A stretch of 45,824 bases of DNA. Source: Porticoccaceae bacterium. GTDB taxonomy: Bacteria > Pseudomonadota > Gammaproteobacteria > Pseudomonadales > Porticoccaceae. The translations under genes and the position numbers were made by a program. The notes under the pieces were generated by a model. It searched no databases. It was not told where the DNA came from and saw nothing but the letters and a program-made list of their open reading frames with translations. Where the stretch lies: contig JAFMBY010000008.1 of NCBI GenBank assembly GCA_017858135.1, positions 1-45,824 of the forward strand, in the 5' to 3' direction. Positions 9,214-18,143 of the stretch are shown piece after piece (within the stretch, counting starts at the first letter, position 1; the number at the start of each line of letters is the position of its first letter).

Positions 9214-9867
9214 ATGCACATACTGGTGATTGAAGACGACCAAGCATTAGCCGCCGGACTGAGCACCGCGCTGCGCAGAAAGAGCTATGCAGTCAATGTT
9301 GTCAGCCGCGGCAAGGATGCCTTGCATGTTATTCGCACAGAGACGCCGGATATTGCTATTCTCGATCTCGGTCTGCCCGACATGGACGGCATAGATTTAC
9401 TGAAACAGGCGCGCCGGGAACATCCCGCACTGCAAATTTTAGTGCTCACTGCGCGCTCTCATATCGATGAAAAAATCATTGGTCTCGACAGTGGTGCCGA
9501 TGACTACTTAGCCAAGCCCTTTGAAATGTCGGAACTGCTGGCACGATTACGCGTGCTCGAGCGCCGTCTTGGTAGCGCCAACACCACAGAGATTAGCGTC
9601 GGCGAGGTAACGCTAAATACAGCGACCAATAGTGTTCTACTAAAGGCCAATGAACTGGATTTGTCGCGTCGCGAATTTATGCTACTGCGCAGTCTGATGG
9701 AAAATGTCGGTCGGGTGCAGACGCGTAACACCTTGGAAACACGCCTTTACAGCTGGGGCGAGGAAGTTGCCAGCAATGCGCTTGAGGTTCATATCCATAA
9801 TTTGCGTAAGAAAATCGGCGCCGATTTTATTAAAACCGTGCGCGGCGTTGGCTATCGGGTCAACTAG
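9214..9867 (+). CDS. OmpR/PhoB-family response regulator
   Basis: The 217-residue regulator has an N-terminal receiver with the acidic pair E7/D8/D9, phosphoacceptor D51 (ILDLGLPDMDG), switch threonine in LTARS and lysine in YLAKPFE. A C-terminal winged helix ends in TVRGVGYRVN, as in QseB/PmrA-type regulators. It pairs with the kinase gene 2 bp downstream. Its position between the enzyme genes and the iron-permease genes suggests that it controls this operon, possibly in response to metal or an envelope signal. That is an inference. Confidence 0.95.
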   Translation: MHILVIEDDQALAAGLSTALRRKSYAVNVVSRGKDALHVIRTETPDIAILDLGLPDMDGIDLLKQARREHPALQILVLTARSHIDEKIIGLDSGADDYLAKPFEMSELLARLRVLERRLGSANTTEISVGEVTLNTATNSVLLKANELDLSRREFMLLRSLMENVGRVQTRNTLETRLYSWGEEVASNALEVHIHNLRKKIGADFIKTVRGVGYRVN

Positions 9868-9869
9868 GA

Positions 9870-11192
9870 ATGAATTCCATTCGTGTCTTTTTGGTGGCGG
9901 CTATTTTGGCCTTGGTGACATTATTTACCTTTGTCTCAGCGCTGCGAGGCTATCAATCGAGTATGCAGCAGGCAGAGCAGTTGTTCGACAGCCATCTGCT
10001 TGTTACTGCAAAGTTGATTGCCAACATCCAGACCAGCAAAGACAATCCTGAAATTAATCTCAACAGTAAGATTGTCTTTCAGATCTGGAGAGATAACTTA
10101 CTAATAGCGCGATCATCCGGCGCCCCAACAGAAGCCATAGCCAAACAGCAGCCAGGCTTTGGCTACCGAAACTTTGACGGCTACCGTTGGCGCACGCTTA
10201 GTTACTACCGTGATCCGCACTGGATTACGGTCGCTGAGCGTAGCGATATCCGCTTCAGTCTGGCAGAGAATGTAGTGACCAAATCGCTGCTACCTACACT
10301 GATCGGTCTGCCTTTATTGGGCTTTTTGATTTGGTTAATTGTTACTCAAGGTTTGCGCCCACTGCGCAAACTGGCGGCTGAATTAAGCAGCAAACAGGCG
10401 GATGATTTAGAGCCACTACCGACACAGATACCGAAACAGGAACTGGCGCAAATTATTACCTCAACCAATGGCCTGTTGAGGCGTCTGGAAGCCTCTCTGC
10501 AGCGTGAAAAACAGTTTGCCTCTGATGCCGCGCATGAATTGCGCACGCCTATCAGCAGCCTGAAAATTCAACTGCACAATATGGCGGAGGACGTCGCAGA
10601 CAAGACTAATGACCTCGCTCAGGTCAATGTCATTACCACCCAGCTTGAGCATGTGGTGGAGCAGATTCTCGCCCTCTACCGTAGCTCACCCGACCACTAC
10701 AATGCCCAGTTTTCATCGCTAGATCTCACTTTGCTGACTCAGGAAATTATTGCCGAAGAATACAGCAGCTTTGACAACAAGGATCAGTCAATTGAGTTTC
10801 AAGGCGACAGTCAATTTATCTTCGGCGACAGCTTTTCACTGACCACCCTGATCCACAACCTGCTTAGCAATGCCAATAAGTATACGCCGCAAGGGGGACA
10901 GATTTTGGTCAGCATCTCGCGCGACGTCGACGCTGTAGTGTTGAGAGTCGAAGACTCTGGACCGGGAATTGCCGAAGATCAACACCAGCAGGTCTTTGAA
11001 CGCTTTTACCGTGTCGGCGGTGACCGCCACCAATCAGGCGAGCCGGGCTGCGGTCTTGGCTTAGCCATTGTCAAGCGGATTGCTGATTTGTATGGCGCAA
11101 CGATTAATGTGGGCCACTCATCATTTGCTAGCGGCTGCGCATTTACACTGCGCTTTAAGCCCGCCTGCACACTCGCTATGGATCCGGTATGA
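9870..11192 (+). CDS. Sensor histidine kinase, QseC/PmrB-like
   Basis: The 440-residue membrane kinase has TM1 at about 6-26, a periplasmic loop of about 115 residues and TM2 at about 140-158. A HAMP region begins TQGLRPLRKLA. The HisKA box is FASDAAHELRTPISS with H222, and the HATPase N, G1 and G2 motifs are NLLSNANKYT, VEDSGPGIAED and GCGLGLAIVKR. It should phosphorylate the adjacent OmpR-type regulator. The periplasmic loop is short and shows no known ligand motif. Its stop overlaps the cupredoxin-like start, so the iron-permease genes are coupled to it. Confidence 0.94.
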   Translation: MNSIRVFLVAAILALVTLFTFVSALRGYQSSMQQAEQLFDSHLLVTAKLIANIQTSKDNPEINLNSKIVFQIWRDNLLIARSSGAPTEAIAKQQPGFGYRNFDGYRWRTLSYYRDPHWITVAERSDIRFSLAENVVTKSLLPTLIGLPLLGFLIWLIVTQGLRPLRKLAAELSSKQADDLEPLPTQIPKQELAQIITSTNGLLRRLEASLQREKQFASDAAHELRTPISSLKIQLHNMAEDVADKTNDLAQVNVITTQLEHVVEQILALYRSSPDHYNAQFSSLDLTLLTQEIIAEEYSSFDNKDQSIEFQGDSQFIFGDSFSLTTLIHNLLSNANKYTPQGGQILVSISRDVDAVVLRVEDSGPGIAEDQHQQVFERFYRVGGDRHQSGEPGCGLGLAIVKRIADLYGATINVGHSSFASGCAFTLRFKPACTLAMDPV

Positions 11193-11578
11193 AATACTCA
11201 ATTATAAAAAAATCTAGCATAAAGCCGTCCAATATTTTCCCATCCAGTGCAGCCGTAAGGTCGCTGGTAGTGTTTTTACTCAGCGGTTTACTGAATCACG
11301 CCGCAACGGCTGCAACACCCGTAATAGAAATCACCATAAAAGACCACCTATTTTACCCCGCAGAGCTAATCCTGCCGGCTAATACTAAGATAAAACTGCT
11401 GATTCACAACAGTGATCCAACACCAGAGGAGTTTGAAAGCTACGAACTCAACCGCGAAAAAGTTATTGCGGGCAATAGCCGAGCGGTGATTTTTGTTGGA
11501 CCCTTAAAACCCGGCACCTACCCGTTCTTCGGTGAGTTTTACCCAAAGACCGCGCAGGGCAAAATTTTGGTCTTTTAA
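11189..11578 (+). CDS. Cupredoxin-like periplasmic protein of FTR1 operons
   Basis: This 129-residue protein carries an N-terminal signal segment (SLVVFLLSGLLNHAATAA, about 25-42) and a compact beta-rich cupredoxin-type domain. The segments DPTPEEFESYELNREKV and GTYPFFGEFYPKTAQG are characteristic of small cupredoxin proteins found beside FTR1/EfeU iron permeases. I recall FHP where this sequence has FYP, so a possible metal-binding His may be Tyr here. No type-1 copper Cys is present. It probably feeds or oxidises iron for the permease 14 bp downstream. Confidence 0.8.
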   Translation: MKYSIIKKSSIKPSNIFPSSAAVRSLVVFLLSGLLNHAATAATPVIEITIKDHLFYPAELILPANTKIKLLIHNSDPTPEEFESYELNREKVIAGNSRAVIFVGPLKPGTYPFFGEFYPKTAQGKILVF

Positions 11579-11592
11579 TCGGCTGCTCAATT

Positions 11593-12438
11593 ATGTTGTT
11601 AAATTCTGTTATTTTAATACTCCAAGAAACCCTCGAAGCTGCGCTATTAATCGGTGTCCTATTGGCTATTAGTGCGCACCTGCACAGCAGCCTTAGATGG
11701 CTGTGGTATGGGTTATCACTGGGAGCCATTATTGCGTTTTTCTGCGCCATTAATATGAGCACGCTATCGGCGTGGTTTGATTATGCTGGCCAAGAAGTGT
11801 TAAACGCCATCATGCAATCCATGATATGTGTTTTTATCATCGTGTTGGTCTGGTTGATCTCGTCTGTAAGGCCATTGCCAACCGCTGCATCACACGCCTA
11901 TGGTAATCGCTTCGCGCAACTCTGCTGCCTTATTATTATGCTCGCGGTGATTCGTGAGGGCCAAGAGATCATGCTCTACCTGAGTGGTTTTTTGGGCAAT
12001 GTCGAGCATGTACAAAAAGTCTTTATCGGCAGTGGCATCGGTTTTGGCATCGGTGCCAGCGTCGGTATTCTTCTGTTTTATGGCTTGCTAGCCCTGCCAA
12101 CAGCATGGCAAAAACCGGCCATGCTGACATTGTTAGCCCTGTTTGCTGGCAATATGCTAGCGCAGTCAGCGGTACAACTCACGCAGGTAGATTGGATCGC
12201 GCAGACCGCCCCATTGTGGGACAGCTCAGCATGGCTCGCTGAAGACAGTATGCTCGGCGAACTGCTCTACGCTTTGATTGGCTACGAATCAAGACCCACC
12301 GCCGCGCAAATGCTCAGTTATGTCAGTGGCATCAGTCTAGTCTGGCTAGCCGCTCTGGGTGGAACGTATTATGCCAAGCAACAGAATCTCAATGGTCACA
12401 GCGCGGACTCCATAACCAGTGGAGCCTGTGTAAAATGA
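11593..12438 (+). CDS. FTR1/EfeU-family iron permease
   Basis: The 281-residue polytopic inner-membrane protein has about seven hydrophobic segments. The family's iron-binding motif appears as intact REGQE (121-125) and, in degenerate form, QETLE (11-15) in place of REGLE. Family members move ferric or ferrous iron across the cytoplasmic membrane, often with a cupredoxin partner, as here. Loss of the first Arg might alter affinity or substrate. An iron supply role would suit the diiron enzyme encoded in the same operon. The start overlaps nothing, and its stop overlaps the next gene by 4 bp. Confidence 0.87.
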   Translation: MLLNSVILILQETLEAALLIGVLLAISAHLHSSLRWLWYGLSLGAIIAFFCAINMSTLSAWFDYAGQEVLNAIMQSMICVFIIVLVWLISSVRPLPTAASHAYGNRFAQLCCLIIMLAVIREGQEIMLYLSGFLGNVEHVQKVFIGSGIGFGIGASVGILLFYGLLALPTAWQKPAMLTLLALFAGNMLAQSAVQLTQVDWIAQTAPLWDSSAWLAEDSMLGELLYALIGYESRPTAAQMLSYVSGISLVWLAALGGTYYAKQQNLNGHSADSITSGACVK

Positions 12439-13136
12439 TTCCTGTATTATTTTTTATCGCCGCTTTCTTTAGTGGTGTCGTGGTGGCCGACGGTATGGTC
12501 ATTGATAAAATTTATCATCCCTATGTACAAGAGAGCGAGCAGGAATTGGAGTTTAGAGCAGTGCTTCAAGACAGACAGCCGCGCTCCCCCAGCAACAATC
12601 ACCTTTACCGCTTTGCGTACGGTCGGTCGCTCAGTGATCGTTGGTTTGCAGAAGTTTATCTAACCGGCAATAAGTCGGATGCGACCAGTTTTGAGCTCAG
12701 TGCTGTTGAATTCGAGCTGAAATGGCAGCTGACTGAACAGGGTGAATACTCGGCTGACTGGGGTCTGCTATTTGAACTAGCCAAGAGTATTGATAAAGAT
12801 ATTTACGAACTCTCCAGCGGCGTGATCGTCGAAAAAGAATTAGGGCAATGGAGTCATACCGCCAACGTTATCATTGAGCAGGAGTGGGGAGCCGATATTG
12901 TCGACGAACTAGAGTCAGCGCTGACCATGCAGAGCCGCTATCGATACAGCCAACGACTCGAGCCCGGCATTGAGTTTTATATGGGCCAAGATACGTTGGC
13001 CGCAGGGCCGGTCGTGATGGGCCAGCTTCGCTGGGGGTCACGACAAAAAATCAAGTGGGAGAGCGGCGCCATTTTTGGTCTTGACAAGAAAAGCCCTGAC
13101 CTCGCATTAAGATTGTTATTTGAGTATGAATTTTAA
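12435..13136 (+). CDS. Putative outer-membrane beta-barrel protein, unknown function
   Basis: The 233-residue protein starts with a signal peptide (FFIAAFFSGVVVA, cleavage near 18). Alternating hydrophobic and polar strands follow, such as HLYRFAYGRSLSDRWFAEVY and FELSAVEFELKWQL. The sequence ends in LRLLFEYEF, with the terminal aromatic residue typical of outer-membrane proteins. I do not recognise a named family. It is last in the ten-gene operon and translationally coupled to the iron permease, so it may be the outer-membrane part of that uptake or export system. No terminator hairpin follows. Confidence 0.7.
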   Translation: MIPVLFFIAAFFSGVVVADGMVIDKIYHPYVQESEQELEFRAVLQDRQPRSPSNNHLYRFAYGRSLSDRWFAEVYLTGNKSDATSFELSAVEFELKWQLTEQGEYSADWGLLFELAKSIDKDIYELSSGVIVEKELGQWSHTANVIIEQEWGADIVDELESALTMQSRYRYSQRLEPGIEFYMGQDTLAAGPVVMGQLRWGSRQKIKWESGAIFGLDKKSPDLALRLLFEYEF

Positions 13137-13215
13137 CGACTTAAATTATTTTTATTGTCAGCATACAGGCTCTACTCATAACCTATAACACTGCAAATCG
13201 CTTTGCTAAAATTTC

Positions 13216-13256
13216 TTGATGGGCATCAATTTTTTCTGTCAGTACCTGTTTATAGT
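13216..13256 (+). promoter_or_regulatory. FNR/Anr-dependent promoter of hsp20
   Basis: TTGATGGGCATCAA at 13216-13229 matches the FNR/Anr consensus TTGAT-N4-ATCAA at 10 of 10 positions. A -10-like TATAGT is at 13251-13256, starting 28.5 bp from the box centre. This is the spacing of class II FNR promoters (box near -41.5). The start codon follows 56 bp later. FNR itself is encoded in this window. Confidence 0.8.
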
Positions 13257-13311
13257 GCCTCAACCAGTCAATGTAAGACTGTCTAATTGTCACCACATCA
13301 GGAGCGCTAAA

Positions 13312-13767
13312 ATGAATCCAATCTTACGAGAACCCTCGCAGTTCTTTAATCGATTTCAGCAAGACTTTAATAATTTATTTCGATCTTTTTCCGATAGGCC
13401 CTCGTCATTTTTGGACGAGGACAGCAATGTTATCACTAGCCAGTGGGTTCCCTCTGTCAATATTCGCGAAAGCAATAGTGAATTTGTTATCAGTGTCGAC
13501 ATTCCGGGCGTCAATGCCAAAGATGTAGAGGTCAGCATGGATAATGGTATTTTGTCGATAAGGGGCGAGCGCAAGCTGGAGAAAAGCGAAGACTACAATG
13601 GATACCACCGCACTGAATGTGCCCAAGGTTCTTTTTATCGGCGTTTCAGCCTCCCCGACTCCGCAGATCCAGACAAGATTGTCGCTAAAGATCGAGATGG
13701 CGTATTGACCATTACCCTCGGTAAGCGTGAAACCTCGAAGCCAAAGTTGATCAATATTCAATCTTGA
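13312..13767 (+). CDS. Hsp20/alpha-crystallin small heat-shock protein
   Basis: The 151-residue chaperone has a Phe-rich N-terminal arm (SQFFNRFQQDFNNLFRSF), an alpha-crystallin domain from about residue 43 (WVPSVNIRESNSEFVISVDIPG) to GVLTITLGKR, and a short tail. It holds unfolded proteins for refolding under stress. The ATG at 13312 is chosen because AGGAG lies 7 bp upstream; the longer frame starts with a TTG inside the FNR box. Control by FNR suggests induction by low oxygen rather than, or in addition to, heat. No CIRCE or ROSE-like element was recognised. Confidence 0.93.
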   Translation: MNPILREPSQFFNRFQQDFNNLFRSFSDRPSSFLDEDSNVITSQWVPSVNIRESNSEFVISVDIPGVNAKDVEVSMDNGILSIRGERKLEKSEDYNGYHRTECAQGSFYRRFSLPDSADPDKIVAKDRDGVLTITLGKRETSKPKLINIQS

Positions 13768-13829
13768 TGCACGCAAAGTTCACGGAAGTAAGTAACCTCC
13801 TCTCCTCCCAGAGTTGGAGTATTCTACAG

Positions 13830-13864
13830 CCTCCGCCATCCCACCCTTTGGCGGAGGTTTTTTT
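13830..13864 (+). terminator. Rho-independent terminator after hsp20
   Basis: An 8-bp perfect stem (CCTCCGCC/GGCGGAGG) with a 12-nt loop is followed directly by seven T. It lies 63 bp after the hsp20 stop and 24 bp before the convergent glgA stop, so it closes the hsp20 transcript. Confidence 0.93.
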
Positions 13865-13887
13865 AAACCGCCGGGACCTCGATACTA

Positions 13888-15357
13888 TTACATCGACTCA
13901 GGGAGTAGTGCCTGGTAGAGATCACTATAAGCTTGCGCACTGTGATCCCACGAGAAGTCCTGGCGCATGCCAGCACGCTGAAGATCTCGCCACAACAGCA
14001 AGTTTCCATAGACAAACTCAAGACGCTGGAGCGCTTCCAACAGCGCGCTGCAACTATACTCCCAGAACAGCACCCCCGTGGCGTCAGCAATGTCCTCTGA
14101 AAAAGGTGGTATATCGATAATCGTGTCTGCTAGACCCCCTACGCCGTGAGCGACCGGCACGGTACCGTAGCGCTGCGCATACATCTGGGTTAGCCCACAG
14201 GGTTCGTAGCGCGAGGGGATCAATAATGCATCGGCACCGGCGACTATTAAGTGGGCGACTCTCTCATCGTAACCAATCCTGACGCTAACTCGACCCGGAT
14301 ACCGGCGTGCCGCCTCTTGCAACGCCTGCTCGAATTGTCTATCACCGCTGCCGAGAAGGACAAAATCAATATCCTGCTGCTGTATCAAGGGTAGCGCCTC
14401 AAGGATCAAATCAATACCTTTCTGCTCGGTGAGACGAGAGACCATGCCAATCAGCAAGCGTTCGTTATTGTCGCCAAGATGAAACTCAGTTTGCACAGCC
14501 AGTTTGTTAAACGTCTTGCGATGCAAACTGCTGATGCCATAAAGTGTTTCGATAAAACGATCGTTGCCAGGATCCCATAGTTTTATATCTATGCCATTAA
14601 CAATTCCCGAAAAGCGCCTACCAGTCGCCTTCAACAAGCCTTCAAGCCCACAGCCAAATTGCGTTGTTAAAACTTCTCGCGCATAGCCCTGACTCACAGT
14701 AGTCACCGCTCCGGCAAAGACAATTCCTGCTTTTATAAACGACATTTGTCGATAGAATTCGAGTCCCCGAAAATCCCAAAGACGCACCCCATTGACAACC
14801 TCGGGTAACTTTAGTGCGGCAAAGTCCGACTCACTAAAGAGCCCCTGATAAGCGAGATTGTGGATGGTAAAAACACACTGCGGTCGCGACTTATAAACCT
14901 TTAACAACAATGGAACCAAGCCCGTGTGCCAATCATTGCAGTGGACGATATCCGGCTGCCAGGAGAGACCTGCGCGATCAGTGCCAATTAGCGTGACAAT
15001 GCGGCAGAACAAGCCAAAGCGCTGGGCGTTGTCCTCCCAGTTATGATCGTTGGTTTCACCATAGGGACCACCAGGACGATCAAACAGCGCCGGACAGTGC
15101 ACCAGATATACTGGAATATCGGTGTTTTTCAGATTGGTTTTTAACAGGCTGACATCATAGCCTTGAATCGTTGTAGCGAGTTGACCGACCGCTTTCAGGT
15201 AACTGAGATCATCCAAAATGCGACGGTATGCCGGCAGTACGATACGAACCTCATGGCCTTGCCGATGCAGCGCCAGAGGCAGATTATAGGCAACATCACC
15301 GAGCCCGCCGGTCTTGATCAACGGGTAGAGCTCACTGCAGGCAAAGAGGATATCCAT
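13888..15357 (-). CDS. glgA: Glycogen synthase (ADP-glucose type)
   Basis: The GT5 enzyme transfers glucose from ADP-glucose to the growing alpha-1,4 glucan. The N-terminal ADP-glucose lysine motif is visible as YPLIKTGGLGDVAYNLP. The C-terminal Rossmann half has MVSRLTEQKGIDLI and the catalytic/nucleotide segment IPSRYEPCGLTQMYAQRYG. The protein is 489 residues from the ATG at 15357; the frame extends two codons further to a TTG, which is less likely. It starts 5 bp after glgB, so the minus-strand order is CBS gene-glgB-glgA. Confidence 0.97.
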   Translation of the reverse strand: MDILFACSELYPLIKTGGLGDVAYNLPLALHRQGHEVRIVLPAYRRILDDLSYLKAVGQLATTIQGYDVSLLKTNLKNTDIPVYLVHCPALFDRPGGPYGETNDHNWEDNAQRFGLFCRIVTLIGTDRAGLSWQPDIVHCNDWHTGLVPLLLKVYKSRPQCVFTIHNLAYQGLFSESDFAALKLPEVVNGVRLWDFRGLEFYRQMSFIKAGIVFAGAVTTVSQGYAREVLTTQFGCGLEGLLKATGRRFSGIVNGIDIKLWDPGNDRFIETLYGISSLHRKTFNKLAVQTEFHLGDNNERLLIGMVSRLTEQKGIDLILEALPLIQQQDIDFVLLGSGDRQFEQALQEAARRYPGRVSVRIGYDERVAHLIVAGADALLIPSRYEPCGLTQMYAQRYGTVPVAHGVGGLADTIIDIPPFSEDIADATGVLFWEYSCSALLEALQRLEFVYGNLLLWRDLQRAGMRQDFSWDHSAQAYSDLYQALLPESM

Positions 15358-15362
15358 CGTGA

Positions 15363-17513
15363 TCAACTACCCTCCCGCGTTAAAATAATGCCTGCCAATG
15401 GTGGTAAAACGAGCGCCAGCGAATGAGGTTGATCCATCCAAGGTATCGCTTCGCTGTGCACCAGACCTGCATTACCTATATTACTGCCAGCATAAAATTC
15501 AGAGTCCGAATTGATCAGCTCGCGATAGAAACCCTCCTCGGGCACACCAATACGATAATGATAGCGAGGCTCCGGGGTAAAGTTGAGCAGCACTACAATA
15601 AGTTGATGGTCTGATTTACGCTGATAACTTAGCACTGACTGCTGGCTGTCGTGACACTCGATCCACTGGAAACCTCGCGACTCAAAGTCGTAATAGTGGA
15701 GTGCCTGATGGCGGCGGTAGAGATAATTGAGGTCGGTGACTAGATGACTAATGCCGCGATGTCGTTCAGAGCTGAGCAACTGCCAATCCAGTGAGTGCTG
15801 AGATCTCCACTCTTGACGCTGTGCAAATTCATTACCCATAAACAGCAGCTTCTTGCCCGGCCACGTATATAAAAATAAATAGAGCAATCGCAGGTTGGCA
15901 AATTTCTGCCAATCATCGCCAGACATTTTTTCTAACAGCGAGCCTTTGCCATGTACCACTTCATCGTGAGACAGAGGCAGGACAAAGTTTTCATGGTTAG
16001 CGTAAAGCGCACTAAAGGTTAGTAGATCGTGATGATAGACGCGGTAGATCGGGTCTTTATTCATGTAGATCAGGCTGTCATGCATCCAGCCCAAATTCCA
16101 CTTCATGGAAAATCCGAGACCACCCACCCAGGTCGGTCGGCTAACCTGCGGCCAGGCAGTGGACTCCTCTGCAATCATTAGCGCCCCGGGGAACTGTTGA
16201 TGCACCACCTCATTGAGTTCCCGTAAAAACGCGATCGCCTCAAGATTCTCATTGCCACCATACTGATTGGGCAACCACTCCCCTTCTTTGCGGGAGTAGT
16301 CTAGATAGATCATCGATGCCACAGCATCAACGCGTAAGCCATCTATATGAAATTCTCGAAACCAGTAAAGTGCATTGGCAAATAAGAAATTTTTGACTTC
16401 ATTGCGGCCAAAGTTAAACGTCAGTGTGCCCCAGTCTGGGTGCTCGGCTAGCCGTGCATCGGAATGTTCATAAAGCGCTGTGCCATCAAACTGAGCTAGA
16501 CCGTGGTCGTCCTTGGGAAAATGCCCCGCTACCCAGTCAATAATAATGCCGATATTGTAACGATGCGCGCAGTCGATAAAATAACGTAAGTCGTCTGGGC
16601 AGCCAAAGCGGCTGCTCGGCGCATAGTAGCCCGTGCACTGATAACCCCAAGACTCATCCAATGGGTGTTCGGCAATCGGCATGAGTTCAATATGGCTAAA
16701 GCCAAGCTCTTTGACGTAGGGAATAAGACTGTGAGCAAGCGTCTTCCAACTCATAAAACTACCGTCGTCTGCGCGCTTCCAGGATCCAGCATGTAGCTCA
16801 TAGACTGAGAGCGGCGCGTGCTGCCAGTCCCAGTGGCGGCGATGCTCCATCCACAGTTGGTCGGACCAGTCGAACGTACTCTCACCATCAACAATCGAGG
16901 CCGTCTTGGGCCGCAACTCTGAGCGCTGAGCATAGGGATCGGCTTTTAGGGCGATCACACCGCCTTCAGCATAACGAATTTCATATTTGTAACGCGCACC
17001 GATACCCAAACCGGGAACAAATAATTCCCAGACGCCACTGTTGCCGCGACAGCGCATAGAATTGACTCGACCATTCCAATGATTGTAATCACCGACCACA
17101 CTGACGCGCTCAGCATTGGGCGCCCAAACGGCGAACAACACTCCATTGACATGGTCGACTCTATGCAGATGAGCGCCAAGCTTTTGGTAGATATGCTGAT
17201 GCGACCCCTCGGCAAAAAGATGTATATCCATATCGCTTAACTGCGCGGAAAAGCTATAGGGATCACAGGTGTAGTGGCAGATACCCTGATCATCTTCCCA
17301 GCGAATTAAATAGTGATGAGGAATGACTTCGGTGCCTATCCACTCAAATAGATCAGTGTTGCCAATGCGCTGCATCGGCAATGACGGACCTTCTATTGCA
17401 GCCTTGTTGGCATCAGGTAAAAGTGCACGAACACACCAGTGATTGTCGCCAATCCAATGACGTCCGAGAATACTGAACGGGTCGTGGTGGCGCATTTCCA
17501 ACAGCCGCTGCAT
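15363..17513 (-). CDS. glgB: 1,4-alpha-glucan branching enzyme
   Basis: The GH13 enzyme creates alpha-1,6 branches in glycogen. It has two N-terminal beta-sandwich modules (HHDPFSILG at 9; VLFAVWAPNAERVSVVGDYN near 125), the nucleophile D396 in DGLRVDAV, the acid/base E449 in IAEEST and LSHDEVVHGK near 517, with E. coli spacing. The ATG given here lacks a ribosome-binding site. An in-frame ATT at 17591-17589, six bases after AAGGA, would add 26 residues and place the start 9 bp after the CBS stop. The frame is open throughout, so translation may begin there. Confidence 0.95.
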   Translation of the reverse strand: MQRLLEMRHHDPFSILGRHWIGDNHWCVRALLPDANKAAIEGPSLPMQRIGNTDLFEWIGTEVIPHHYLIRWEDDQGICHYTCDPYSFSAQLSDMDIHLFAEGSHQHIYQKLGAHLHRVDHVNGVLFAVWAPNAERVSVVGDYNHWNGRVNSMRCRGNSGVWELFVPGLGIGARYKYEIRYAEGGVIALKADPYAQRSELRPKTASIVDGESTFDWSDQLWMEHRRHWDWQHAPLSVYELHAGSWKRADDGSFMSWKTLAHSLIPYVKELGFSHIELMPIAEHPLDESWGYQCTGYYAPSSRFGCPDDLRYFIDCAHRYNIGIIIDWVAGHFPKDDHGLAQFDGTALYEHSDARLAEHPDWGTLTFNFGRNEVKNFLFANALYWFREFHIDGLRVDAVASMIYLDYSRKEGEWLPNQYGGNENLEAIAFLRELNEVVHQQFPGALMIAEESTAWPQVSRPTWVGGLGFSMKWNLGWMHDSLIYMNKDPIYRVYHHDLLTFSALYANHENFVLPLSHDEVVHGKGSLLEKMSGDDWQKFANLRLLYLFLYTWPGKKLLFMGNEFAQRQEWRSQHSLDWQLLSSERHRGISHLVTDLNYLYRRHQALHYYDFESRGFQWIECHDSQQSVLSYQRKSDHQLIVVLLNFTPEPRYHYRIGVPEEGFYRELINSDSEFYAGSNIGNAGLVHSEAIPWMDQPHSLALVLPPLAGIILTREGS

Positions 17514-17600
17514 GGGTTCGGTAATGGTGCTTGCAACGGCTGTATTGACACTTTTTCTGGTAGCGGACTCTGAATCAAAAGAATTATTAATAACAGATCC

Positions 17601-18068
17601 TTAGACCATTAATGGCATAGAAGCGTGATGGCCAGTAACGGCCTTTAACATACTCTCGGTGCGATAAAATGGTAGCTCGGCATCTTCAGCACTATTGGCC
17701 TTGGCGATAATATCTCCGGAGGAAACAATGCCCGCTAGAGTGCCATGACTATTGACAACTGGCAGTCTACGCACACTATTTTCACGCATAATATCCAACG
17801 CCGTTTGTACATCATCTTCAAGATGGCATTTGTGCAGCAGCTGGCTGTCAGTAATATCTCTTACAGCTAACTCCCACAGCGGTTTTTGCTGCAGTGCCGC
17901 GCCCATCGCAATATCGCGATCGGTCACCATAGCAACCGGCCTGTGGGCCTCGTCGACGACTGGCAGCGCGCCACAATCGTTATTCCACATCGTCATGGCC
18001 ACTTTGTTGAGCGGCGTTTTAAGGGTGCAGGTTGATACCTGACTCGTCATCATCTCTTTCACATTCAT
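17601..18068 (-). CDS. Tandem CBS-domain protein
   Basis: The 155-residue protein consists of two CBS motifs (about 1-60 and 70-130), with GALPVVDEAHRPVAMVTDRDIA and RRLPVVNSHGTLAGIVSSGDII. Such pairs bind adenine nucleotides and act as energy sensors. It has no attached enzyme domain. Being first in the operon before glgB and glgA, and divergent from glgC across a perfect FNR box, it may tune glycogen synthesis to energy state, but nothing here proves a target. AGGAG precedes the ATG. Confidence 0.9.
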   Translation of the reverse strand: MNVKEMMTSQVSTCTLKTPLNKVAMTMWNNDCGALPVVDEAHRPVAMVTDRDIAMGAALQQKPLWELAVRDITDSQLLHKCHLEDDVQTALDIMRENSVRRLPVVNSHGTLAGIVSSGDIIAKANSAEDAELPFYRTESMLKAVTGHHASMPLMV

Positions 18069-18143
18069 CTCTCTTAACTCCTGTAGGGTTTTTCGTCATA
18101 GGGAACTGGCAGGCAATCGTCATCAATATTAGCCTCGAGAGTG

